From: Bacteroidota bacterium
GTDB taxonomy: Bacteria > Bacteroidota > Bacteroidia > Bacteroidales > DTGW01
Length of the DNA stretch: 64,000 nucleotides
NCBI GenBank assembly: GCA_029572965.1
Contig: JAKPQD010000164.1
Span: forward strand, 1-64,000
Reading direction: 5' to 3'
Part shown: positions 43,411-51,813 of the stretch, piece by piece
Position numbering within the stretch: the stretch's first letter is position 1
Layout: each line of letters begins with the position of its first letter
Notes under the pieces: model-generated
Databases searched by the model: none
What the model saw: only the letters and a program-made list of their open reading frames with translations
What the model was told of the DNA's origin: nothing
Translations under genes and position numbers: made by a program

Positions 43411-46400
43411 ATGTTTATGATTGGAAAAAATTACACAACCAAGCGTAGGGTTAGCCTTTTCCGGGGAGTAGCCTTATTGCTATTTCTTGTGCTTGCAAAT
43501 TCAATATTTGCGCAAGAAAAAACCATTACCGGTACTGTGGCAGATAAATCAGGTATGGTGCTGCCAGGTGTAAATGTTATTATTAAAGGGACTACAAAAG
43601 GGACTGTAACCGACCTTGACGGTAAGTTTTCTTTGAGAGTTCCTGATAATAATGCTGAATTATTAATTTCATTTGTTGGTTATGAGAATCAGGAGATTAA
43701 AGTAAATGACCAAACTACGTTTTCTGTTGTTTTAACTGAGAATGTTAAAGAAATTGACCAAATTGTTGTAGTAGGTTATGGTGTTCAGAAAAAAAGCGAT
43801 TTGACCGGGGCCGTAGCTTCTGTTTCAAGTGAAAAACTTGCCAAAACTCCTGTTACCGGGTTAGACCAGGCTTTACAAGGTATGGCTGCTGGGGTTAATA
43901 TCATTCCTGTTACCGGAAGGCCTGGTAGTGGAGTTAATATCCAGGTGAGAGGGATTAGCTCTATCAATGGTACAAAACCTAAGATTATTTTGGATGGTGT
44001 GGCTCAGGACGATGATGCATTGAACCGTATTAACCCGGATGATGTTGAGTCTATTGAGGTCTTGAAAGATGCATCTTCAGCTGCAATTTATGGAGCTTCG
44101 GGTGGTAATGGTGTTATTATTGTGACAACCAAGAAAGGTAAATCTGGAGATATCAGGGTGAACTATAATGCTTATATGGGTATTGATAATGTTATCAAAA
44201 AACTTGACCTGATGAACTCACAACAATGGGTTGAACTTGTTGAAGAAATGTCAACCTCAAAAAAACCTTTTACTACCAATCCGGATACCTTTAAAACTTA
44301 TGATTGGCAAGATATCTTTTTTAGAGAAGCTATCTCGCAAAATCATGACCTTTCAATTTCTGGTGGTAGCGACAAGTCAACATTTTTGTTAAGCTCAAGC
44401 TATAGTAAAGAAGAAGGTATTATTAAAAACACTGACCACCAACGGTTTACTTTGCGTTTAAACTCAGAACACAAAATTAACAAGTATGTTACTTTTGAAG
44501 AAAAGATATCTTATGTAAATAATGTAACAAAGGGTTTTGCAGATTGGGAATATTCTGGTTATTATCAAAACCCTGTAATGGCTGCATATCAGATGATCCC
44601 TTATCAGCCTGCATATAAAGAAGATGGTACCTGGACAGAACCTTATGGAGGTGTGACAAACCCTATGGTAGGCATTGATATGAAAAACAATACTATGCGC
44701 AGCAATAACTTTGAGGGTAACTTTAGTGTAAATATTACCCCTCTTAAAGGCCTGACTTATACTTCAAGGTTTACACAAGGCTTGAATTTTGGGGATAATA
44801 AGGAATATCAGGCTAAATATTTTGCTTCTGCTACAAACAGAAGAGACCAAAATGCTTTGATTCAAAGCATGAACAGGGGATTGAGCTGGAATGTTCAAAA
44901 TATTTTAACTTATACTAATACGTTATTTGATAGCCACAATTTTTCTGTCATGGCTGGACATGAAGCCGGCAAATGGTGGGGCTATGATATTAGTGGCCAG
45001 CGTGTAGATATGCCAAGTGATATGGACGAACTTCTTTACTTGTCAATGTCAACAAATGATACACTTGCAAAACAGGTTGTTGAAGGTAGTGGGTACGAAG
45101 GAAGGAGCTACCGCTATTTTGGACGTTTAAACTATGACTACAAGGGAAAATATCTTTTGACTGTCAATGTCAGCCGTGACTATCATTACAGCTTTGGCCC
45201 TGCAAACAGGGGCGGTACATTCCCTTCATTCTCTGTTGGATGGAAATTTACAGAAGAAGAATTTGTAAAAAATAATATCAGTGTGCTGAATTTTGGTAAA
45301 ATCAGGTATGGTTATGGACAAACCGGGGCTAATGCCAAAACTGGTTATCCTTACCTGACAACAGTAAAGACCCCTGCTAAATATATGTATGCGGTTAATG
45401 GTACTACAGCTAGTATTGGTGCAGGACCTGAGCAAATAGCCAACCCTGCTATTAAATGGGAATCTATCAACATGACCAATGTTGGTTTGGATCTTGGTTT
45501 CTGGGACAACAAACTGACCCTCTCTGCTGAATACTTTATCAAAACCAATGATGGTATGATTATGCAACAACAAGTACCTTTTACTGTTGGTGCATACGAT
45601 ATGACTTTGCCTGAAGTTAATATTGGAAGTATTGAAAACAGAGGTTTTGAATTGACTGTTGGTCATAAAAATACAATTGGCGATTTGAAGTATTCAATGG
45701 ATTTTAATATTTCTTTCATAAAGAATAAAATTATTGACCTTGCCACAGACTCTTTGTTGAATGGCGGGGTACACGTTGTATCTCCTATTACATTGACCCG
45801 TGAAGGTGGGGCTGTGTCTGAGTATTATGGATACAAGACAAATGGTCTTTTCCGTGAGACAGATCCTATGATTGCTAAAGTAAAAGGTACAAAAACTACT
45901 TATATTATGGCAAATCAGACATTTTTTATTAAAGCCAATGGCGATACAGCATATTTTCAACCAATTGCACAACCTGGAGATGTTAGGTATGTGGATGTAA
46001 ATGGTGATGGTATTATGGATAATAAAGATAAAGTATCTCTTGGTAGTCCGCTTCCTAAGTTCACTTTCGGGTTTATGGTTAACCTTGAATACAAGATGTT
46101 TGATTTAAATGCTTTCTTCAACGGCTCTTATGGCAATAAAGTATTTAATGGTACAAAACAATATTTGTATTATGCACAAGGTTATGGCAACAGGGCTGCT
46201 GCTTTTGCTAACAGGTACAAGAATGAAGTTGTAAAAGATGGAGTTGTTGTGGTTCATGCAAATAAAGATACTGATATTCCCCGTTTCAACTCAGACAACT
46301 ATGCTAAACCATCAGACTTTTATGTAGAAGATGGTTCATATATCAGGTTGAGAAGTATTCAGTTAGGGTTTACTGTACCTAAATCTATTACCCAAAAGAT

Positions 46401-46575
46401 GGGTATTGGCAGGTTCAAAGTTTATGTAGGGGCCAAGAATTTGTTTACTATTACAAATTATAGTGGCGTAGATCCTGTAGTTTCAGGTGGTACCAATGTT
46501 ATGGCACAAGGTATTGATATTGGAGGTTATCCAGCAACAAAAACTTACTTAGCTGGTATTAACCTTGAATTTTAA
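43411..46575 (+). CDS. susC: SusC-like TonB-dependent outer membrane transporter
   Basis: A 1054-residue protein: long signal peptide (1-34), a carboxypeptidase-regulatory-like domain (~37-115, KTITGTVADKSGMVLPGVNV, TVTDLDGKFSLRV), a TonB plug with IDQIVVVGYGVQKKSDLTGAV and VQVRG-like signatures, and a 22-stranded barrel. It imports oligosaccharides through the outer membrane with TonB energy, together with SusD, whose gene is 31 bases downstream. Co-location with GH10, GH3 and xylan esterases indicates that the cargo is xylo-oligosaccharides. The start ATG at 43411 is 2-3 codons upstream of an alternative. Confidence 0.95.
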   Translation: MFMIGKNYTTKRRVSLFRGVALLLFLVLANSIFAQEKTITGTVADKSGMVLPGVNVIIKGTTKGTVTDLDGKFSLRVPDNNAELLISFVGYENQEIKVNDQTTFSVVLTENVKEIDQIVVVGYGVQKKSDLTGAVASVSSEKLAKTPVTGLDQALQGMAAGVNIIPVTGRPGSGVNIQVRGISSINGTKPKIILDGVAQDDDALNRINPDDVESIEVLKDASSAAIYGASGGNGVIIVTTKKGKSGDIRVNYNAYMGIDNVIKKLDLMNSQQWVELVEEMSTSKKPFTTNPDTFKTYDWQDIFFREAISQNHDLSISGGSDKSTFLLSSSYSKEEGIIKNTDHQRFTLRLNSEHKINKYVTFEEKISYVNNVTKGFADWEYSGYYQNPVMAAYQMIPYQPAYKEDGTWTEPYGGVTNPMVGIDMKNNTMRSNNFEGNFSVNITPLKGLTYTSRFTQGLNFGDNKEYQAKYFASATNRRDQNALIQSMNRGLSWNVQNILTYTNTLFDSHNFSVMAGHEAGKWWGYDISGQRVDMPSDMDELLYLSMSTNDTLAKQVVEGSGYEGRSYRYFGRLNYDYKGKYLLTVNVSRDYHYSFGPANRGGTFPSFSVGWKFTEEEFVKNNISVLNFGKIRYGYGQTGANAKTGYPYLTTVKTPAKYMYAVNGTTASIGAGPEQIANPAIKWESINMTNVGLDLGFWDNKLTLSAEYFIKTNDGMIMQQQVPFTVGAYDMTLPEVNIGSIENRGFELTVGHKNTIGDLKYSMDFNISFIKNKIIDLATDSLLNGGVHVVSPITLTREGGAVSEYYGYKTNGLFRETDPMIAKVKGTKTTYIMANQTFFIKANGDTAYFQPIAQPGDVRYVDVNGDGIMDNKDKVSLGSPLPKFTFGFMVNLEYKMFDLNAFFNGSYGNKVFNGTKQYLYYAQGYGNRAAAFANRYKNEVVKDGVVVVHANKDTDIPRFNSDNYAKPSDFYVEDGSYIRLRSIQLGFTVPKSITQKMGIGRFKVYVGAKNLFTITNYSGVDPVVSGGTNVMAQGIDIGGYPATKTYLAGINLEF

Positions 46576-46606
46576 TATAGGTAAAATTTAAAAAAAATTA
46601 ACATTT

Positions 46607-48256
46607 ATGATAAATAAAAATTTAAAATATATATCGGTTGCTTTGCTTGCTATTTCGGCATTAAGCTGCAAAGAAAGTTACCTTGATACGAAGCCTGTGG
46701 CCCAACAAATGGGTAGTACATTTTATTTGACTCAGCAGGCAGGGGAGCAAGCTGTAATTACAGCTTATGCTCAGTATAACAATGTACAATTAGATATGCA
46801 CTTGGTTATGGCACCTGATGTTATTTCTGATGATGCTGAGGCTGGTGGAGAGTATGTAAATGAGGTTCCTAGTTATGAAAATCTTAACAGGCTTATTATG
46901 CTGCCTACAGCTGGCGAATTTGAAACTGTTTACGGTTCTTTGTTTAAAAGTATTTACTTTGCTAATGTTGCATTGCAATATTTACCAGGGATTTTGACCG
47001 TAGATAAGGAAGCTGATCCTGCTGTTATCAATCGTTTGATGGCAGAATGTAAGTTTATCAGGGCTTTAGATTATTCATACCTGGTAAGATATTTTGGTCC
47101 TGTTGCATTAGTTGATCATCCTCTTGGTGCAGACGAATATTTTCAGAAAAATGCAACTTTGAAGCAATTGTATGATTTTATGGAAAAAGATCTTAAAGAA
47201 GCAATTGCTGTGTTGCCTGAAAGAAGTGCTATGACTGAAATTGGAAGGGCATCAAAAGGTGCAGCAAAAACCTTGATGGCCAAGAACCTTCTTTTTGAGT
47301 CTTCTTATGCAAAATATTATCCTGGGGACGAACGTTTTGCAGGGATGAAAGAACGCTGGGCTGAAGCCTTGGATTATGCCGAACAGGTTATTAATTCAGG
47401 TCAGTATGCTTTAGTGGGCAAAGATGGCGGCAGGTTCAAATGCTGGAGAAGCCCTAAAGCCAATGCGTACAGGTTCCTGTTTACTTCTGATGGAGATAAT
47501 TCTTCTGAAGGAATATATGAAATACAGAACATTATAGATGGTAAAGGCTGGGCTGAAGCCCGAGGCAATGCGATTTGTCAATTTGGTTCTGCCCGTAGAA
47601 TAGTAAAAGCAGACGGATCTACCGACAACTCAGGATACTGGGGGCTTGATTTGCCTGCCGATGGTTTGGTAAACGAATTTGAACCTGGCGATCCCCGCTT
47701 ACGTGCCGGTATTGCTATTGAAGGAAATGGCGATTCTATTGAAGTCCAAGGGGGCAAGAGATATCTCATCAGCTTTGAAAAGTCTGTAACTAAGACTTAT
47801 ATGACTAAATATGAAAGCTCCGGAAAAGAATTTAAAGATGTTGGTGGCCCTTGGCACAGTGCCCCTATGAATATCAGATTGATGCGTTATGCCGATGTGT
47901 TGTTGATGGCTGCTGAAGCTGCCGTTATGCTTGGCCAAAACGATAAAGCGCTTAACTATATCAATCAGGTTAGGACACGGGCAAGGTTGTGTGGCCCTGA
48001 TGGAAATACTGTTCCGGCCAACTTGACAGGCACAGTTACCCTGAATGATATTATTCATGAGCGCAGGGTTGAACTATACCTTGAAGGGCATCGTTATTTT
48101 GATTTGGTCCGTTGGAACCTTGCCAAAAAATATCTGAACCACTTTACTGAAGATGGATATCAGGTTATTTACGAGTCTCCAAAGCATGACTTTATGCCTT
48201 TCCCTCAGAAAGAGATAAACACAAATCCTAATCTGAAACAAAATCCGGGTTGGTAA
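46607..48256 (+). CDS. susD: SusD-like surface glycan-binding lipoprotein
   Basis: A 549-residue outer membrane lipoprotein with lipobox LSC near residue 21 (ISALSCKES). It shows the SusD helical scaffold of tetratricopeptide-like repeats (SIYFANVALQYL, MAECKFIRALDYSYLVRYFG, MRYADVLLMAAEAAVMLGQNDKALNYINQVR) and the C-terminal KEINTNPNLKQNPGW. It covers the SusC pore and binds the imported glycan. No SusE/SusF-type protein follows; the next gene is the GH10 xylanase. Confidence 0.95.
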   Translation: MINKNLKYISVALLAISALSCKESYLDTKPVAQQMGSTFYLTQQAGEQAVITAYAQYNNVQLDMHLVMAPDVISDDAEAGGEYVNEVPSYENLNRLIMLPTAGEFETVYGSLFKSIYFANVALQYLPGILTVDKEADPAVINRLMAECKFIRALDYSYLVRYFGPVALVDHPLGADEYFQKNATLKQLYDFMEKDLKEAIAVLPERSAMTEIGRASKGAAKTLMAKNLLFESSYAKYYPGDERFAGMKERWAEALDYAEQVINSGQYALVGKDGGRFKCWRSPKANAYRFLFTSDGDNSSEGIYEIQNIIDGKGWAEARGNAICQFGSARRIVKADGSTDNSGYWGLDLPADGLVNEFEPGDPRLRAGIAIEGNGDSIEVQGGKRYLISFEKSVTKTYMTKYESSGKEFKDVGGPWHSAPMNIRLMRYADVLLMAAEAAVMLGQNDKALNYINQVRTRARLCGPDGNTVPANLTGTVTLNDIIHERRVELYLEGHRYFDLVRWNLAKKYLNHFTEDGYQVIYESPKHDFMPFPQKEINTNPNLKQNPGW

Positions 48257-48270
48257 AAAGTGTTCTTTAT

Positions 48271-48312
48271 AAATATACTCTTCCTCTTCAGAATTTGGGG
48301 AAGGGTATATTT
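48271..48312 (+). terminator. Terminator after susD
   Basis: AAATATACTCTTCC (48271-48284) pairs over 14 bases (one G-U) with GGAAGGGTATATTT (48299-48312). The T tract is 6-7 bases further on (48321-48326), so termination may be partial and leave GH10 under the susC promoter as well. Confidence 0.7.
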
Positions 48313-48332
48313 GAGTTTACTTTTTTAATGAT

Positions 48333-48392
48333 TTTAGTTGGTTGATTGTAATTAAAGGAAGGGTTTTGCTTGTTTGGCATGCCCTTTCTTTT
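48333..48392 (+). promoter_or_regulatory. TTTAGTTRGTTG plus hairpin module, copy 2 (before GH10)
   Basis: TTTAGTTGGTTG (48333-48344) is followed, 13 bases later, by a hairpin with arms GAAGGG (48358-48363) and CCCTTT (48382-48387) and TCTTTT. Copy 1 is TTTAGTTAGTTG at 42926-42937, then a hairpin at 42950-42982. Both copies lie upstream of genes that share the 16-base leader motif. Confidence 0.45.
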
Positions 48393-48606
48393 AACTATTA
48401 ATTAAAAAAATAGTTTGCATTAATAAGCTACTTTTATTTTTCAACTATCTATTGGGGCTGTAACCTATCTGCTAAGAAACTTTAAATGGGATAAAAAGCA
48501 TGCTATAAAAGCAGGTTTAACTTTAGAAATTAAAAAAATAAAATCTCTTTTCAGTTTATAACGTAATACATACACTAATTTTATACTAACTAAATACAAA
48601 CAAATT

Positions 48607-51507
48607 ATGAAAAGAAGATTATTTATTACAGTTATGGTTTTGGTGGCATTTTTATGTTATCCAAAGTCCTTTGCAAATACTTGGTACGATAGTGCTCAAG
48701 TGCGTATAGACAGCTTACGCAAAGGTAATTTTACCTTTAAAATTGTCGATAAAGATGGCAATGCTGTTCAGGACAGCGTAAAAGTTATTCATCGAAAACA
48801 TGAGTTTCCCTGGGGGATATCAATTGATTTGCCTTATAACGCTACTGTGCCTAATACCTATACTGCATCTTCTGCTATTATTGCTCCTGCAGACTCTGAA
48901 GTATATCGAACCGAAAGGTGGGCTGCATATTTGGCTTATTTGCTTCCGGCCGAAAAAGGGAAGAAGTATAAAATTACTGTCAAACTTTCTGAGAACTGGT
49001 TTGATGCCGCAGGAAAAAGAATTTTTGACACCTATGTAGATGGACAAAAAAAGATTGAAAATATTGATAAATATATTTTGGGAGGAGGAAAATATAAACC
49101 TTTTGACACCTCAATCAATGTAGTTGCTACAGACTCTGTTATTCACCTTACATTTCAGTCAAGTTTAGATAATGCTGCCGTAATGGGTATTGTTTTGGCA
49201 GACAGTGTTGGCAATGCTATCCTTCGTATCAATTGTGGCGGAGAAGCCATGACCACCAAAAGTGGCAACAGTTATGTCAGCGATTTGGCATATATAGATT
49301 TGAATGCAAAATCTCCTTCTACCACTTCGGATGACTGGTACAAGGCTGTTATGTTGAAATATTTTAACTATGGTGTTTGTGGCAACCAGTTTAAGTGGAG
49401 CGGCATTGAACCTAACAGGGGACAGCTTAATTATGCCCCTTTTGAAAATACTTTAGGCTGGTTCAAAAAGGTAGGCTGGGATATGCGTGCCCACACGCTG
49501 CTTTGGGGTGGTACCAGTAGTACCGATTATCATGAATTGCCTAAGTGGGTTGGCGAATTACCGGGCAAAGCCATGTATGATACTTGTAAAATGCGCGTTA
49601 AACGTGAAGTTACACGCTATAAAGGTATTGTTCGTGAGTATGATGTGATGAACGAGCCTACCCATGCAACTTATTTACAATCGAAAGCCGGGGACTCAAT
49701 CAATTGGAACTGCTTCAAATGGGCTTACGAGGCCGATCCTACTGCCAGGTTTTTTGTGAACGATTACAATATTATTGAGTATCAGGATCAGACAGATAAT
49801 TTCATTAAGCTGGTTAAGAAAATGCTTGAAAAAGGAGCTCCTGTTACTGGTATTGGTGCTCAATGCCATATTGGGGCCACTACAGATATTGATAACTTTA
49901 AAAAACGTTTTGACCAGCTTAGCCAGTTTGGCCTTCCTATTAAGGTTACCGAGTTTGATATGAACGCGTTAAAGGTTAGTCAGCAACAACATGCTATTGA
50001 AGCTGCTAAAATGATGCGCCTTTGTTTTTCTCATCCTGCTATTGAAGGTTTTATTTTTTGGGGTATTATGGACCCGGGTTGGGCCGATGGTGTAGCTAAC
50101 CTTTTAAACGAAGACAGAACTCCTAAGATTGTTGCTGATACGGTCTATCACCTTATTCACAATGTTTGGACTACAAAAATAACCGATAAAACCAATGCTT
50201 CCGGTATGTTTACTTTCAAAGGCTACTACGGAGATTATGACATCCTTGTCAAAGTTGGAGATACCTGGAAGAAATATTCAATACCTTATAAAAAAGCGTT
50301 TAAGGATAGTGTTTTTGTCCTGAACGAAATCATGGGCGTGGCTACAAGCCCTGAAGTTGAAAAAGTAAAGGTCAATGCCCCCTCAACCATTGAAATTACT
50401 TTTAATAAAAAAATGAAAGACCCATCTGCTGATGCTTATAGTTTTAAGGTTTTTGACAACTCTACCAATTATGTTAAAAGTGCAGCCTTGAAAAATGGAG
50501 ATTCTACTACCATTGTTTTGACAATGAATACTGCATTTAAAGAAAGACAATTCATGCCAGTTTCTTATTATCCTGGCAATGTTGAGTCTGCTGATGGCGG
50601 AAAACTCGAAGCATTTGGGCCGGTGCTTGACAACAACCTTGTTTCGGCATATCTTTCTTCTTCAACAAGCAAAAATGGGAAAAAGGTGTTAGTTGCATTC
50701 AACGGCAAATTGGCTGATACCTCACTTAATGCTGCTAATTTTGCTGTAAAAGTGAACAATGTAAACAATGCTATTACAGCAATAGCCCTTTGTCCAACAA
50801 AAGATACCGTATATCTTACTATTGCAAATCAGGTTGTAAATAAATCTGATGTAGTTACAGTTACATATACGCCTGGTTCTTTAATTACTTCGGATAGCAT
50901 GTATGTTGCTGCTTTTTCTGCTAAATCTGTGACTAATGCTATATTGGAAGCAAAATGTGTTGCTGCTGTTACTGATTATAACGGAACACAGGTCTTACTC
51001 TCATTCAACCAATATATGACACTTCCGGCCGGAGTTGAAAACAATTTTAAAATAAAAGTAAACGGTGTAGAAGTTGCCATTGAAAAAGCTGAACTGAAAA
51101 GTAATGACAGCCGTATCCTGATATTTACACTTTCTTCAACTTTTTATAAAGGAGATGAGCTTGCTGTAAGTTATGAACCTGGAACTTTAATGTCTGTAGA
51201 TGAAGTTGTAGTGGCTAAATTTTCTATTACTGCTACTAACCGAAGCAAGATAGTGTCTGTAGAAAGCTTAGAAAGCGCCAATGCAAAGTATTATCCCAAC
51301 CCTGTGGAGGATAGATTGTATTTGGCCAATACTTCAGAATATACTATGGCTAAGGTTACTGACCTTTCGGGCAAGGTGTTGCTTCGTTCAAAAATCAACA
51401 TGGGAGGTATTACAGAACTTAATACTTCGAATTTAAAAAGTGGTATTTATTTCATTGTCCTTTCTAACAATAAAAAACAACTTGTTTCAAAAGTGGTAAA
51501 AAAATAA
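48607..51507 (+). CDS. GH10 endo-beta-1,4-xylanase with an inserted malectin-like domain and type IX sorting domain
   Basis: A 966-residue secreted xylanase. Signal peptide ~1-23; GH10 barrel beginning RKGNFTFKIVDKDG and HEFPWGISIDL (~38-75), interrupted by a malectin-like module (~95-235, TERWAAYLAYLLPAEKGKKY, RIFDTYVDGQKKIENIDKY), then resuming with YFNYGVCGNQFKWSGIEPN. The acid/base is Glu350 in VMNEPTH and the nucleophile Glu449 in KVTEFDM; FIFWGIMDPGWADGV closes the barrel. Three Ig-like SwmB-type domains (~580-870) and a sorting domain (~890-966, KYYPNPVEDRLYL, DLSGKVLLR) follow. It should cut xylan at the cell surface and feed SusCD. It has its own leader with hairpins and a promoter-like element. 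Confidence 0.93.
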   Translation: MKRRLFITVMVLVAFLCYPKSFANTWYDSAQVRIDSLRKGNFTFKIVDKDGNAVQDSVKVIHRKHEFPWGISIDLPYNATVPNTYTASSAIIAPADSEVYRTERWAAYLAYLLPAEKGKKYKITVKLSENWFDAAGKRIFDTYVDGQKKIENIDKYILGGGKYKPFDTSINVVATDSVIHLTFQSSLDNAAVMGIVLADSVGNAILRINCGGEAMTTKSGNSYVSDLAYIDLNAKSPSTTSDDWYKAVMLKYFNYGVCGNQFKWSGIEPNRGQLNYAPFENTLGWFKKVGWDMRAHTLLWGGTSSTDYHELPKWVGELPGKAMYDTCKMRVKREVTRYKGIVREYDVMNEPTHATYLQSKAGDSINWNCFKWAYEADPTARFFVNDYNIIEYQDQTDNFIKLVKKMLEKGAPVTGIGAQCHIGATTDIDNFKKRFDQLSQFGLPIKVTEFDMNALKVSQQQHAIEAAKMMRLCFSHPAIEGFIFWGIMDPGWADGVANLLNEDRTPKIVADTVYHLIHNVWTTKITDKTNASGMFTFKGYYGDYDILVKVGDTWKKYSIPYKKAFKDSVFVLNEIMGVATSPEVEKVKVNAPSTIEITFNKKMKDPSADAYSFKVFDNSTNYVKSAALKNGDSTTIVLTMNTAFKERQFMPVSYYPGNVESADGGKLEAFGPVLDNNLVSAYLSSSTSKNGKKVLVAFNGKLADTSLNAANFAVKVNNVNNAITAIALCPTKDTVYLTIANQVVNKSDVVTVTYTPGSLITSDSMYVAAFSAKSVTNAILEAKCVAAVTDYNGTQVLLSFNQYMTLPAGVENNFKIKVNGVEVAIEKAELKSNDSRILIFTLSSTFYKGDELAVSYEPGTLMSVDEVVVAKFSITATNRSKIVSVESLESANAKYYPNPVEDRLYLANTSEYTMAKVTDLSGKVLLRSKINMGGITELNTSNLKSGIYFIVLSNNKKQLVSKVVKK

Positions 51508-51813
51508 ACATTCATAACAAACCGGGTGATGGCAAATGCTATTGCCCGGTTTATAAAAAAGATACCAAAGTTTGGCTTACAGATAAAAATATCGACAGAA
51601 GGCATTTTTCATAATTGATTAAATATCCATGAAGGATAATAAAACAACATATCAGACACAAAGCATGAATAATTCATATTCGTTGTCTTTTCCCCGAAAT
51701 AAAAACATTGCAAATGAAATATCCTTGTTTGGGCAAATGCTTAGCAAATAGGCATTGTCCGGGCAGTCAAAATATAGGGTCTAATTAGAAATATAGTAAC
51801 ATATTAATACGAA
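51508..51813. other. 306-base gap between GH10 and GH3
   Basis: It holds the GH10 terminator (51519-51552), a 13-base perfect palindrome ATGAATAATTCAT (51665-51677), and a bulged hairpin near 51732-51765. No gene and no clear promoter is visible. Confidence 0.55.
51519..51556 (+). terminator. Terminator after GH10
   Basis: A long stem with several G-U pairs: AAACCGGGTGATGGC (51519-51533) with GCTATTGCCCGGTTT (51538-51552) around a 4-base loop, followed shortly by an A-rich stretch rather than a T run, so efficiency is uncertain. It is placed 12 bases after the stop. Confidence 0.7.

Larger units (their letters stand above)
48257..48606. other. 350-base gap between susD and GH10
   Basis: It holds the terminator at 48271-48312, a second hairpin at 48358-48387 that resembles the terminator of the small RNA candidate, and, before GH10, the 16-base motif AATTTTATACTAACTA (48577-48592). 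There is no gene in it. Confidence 0.7.
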
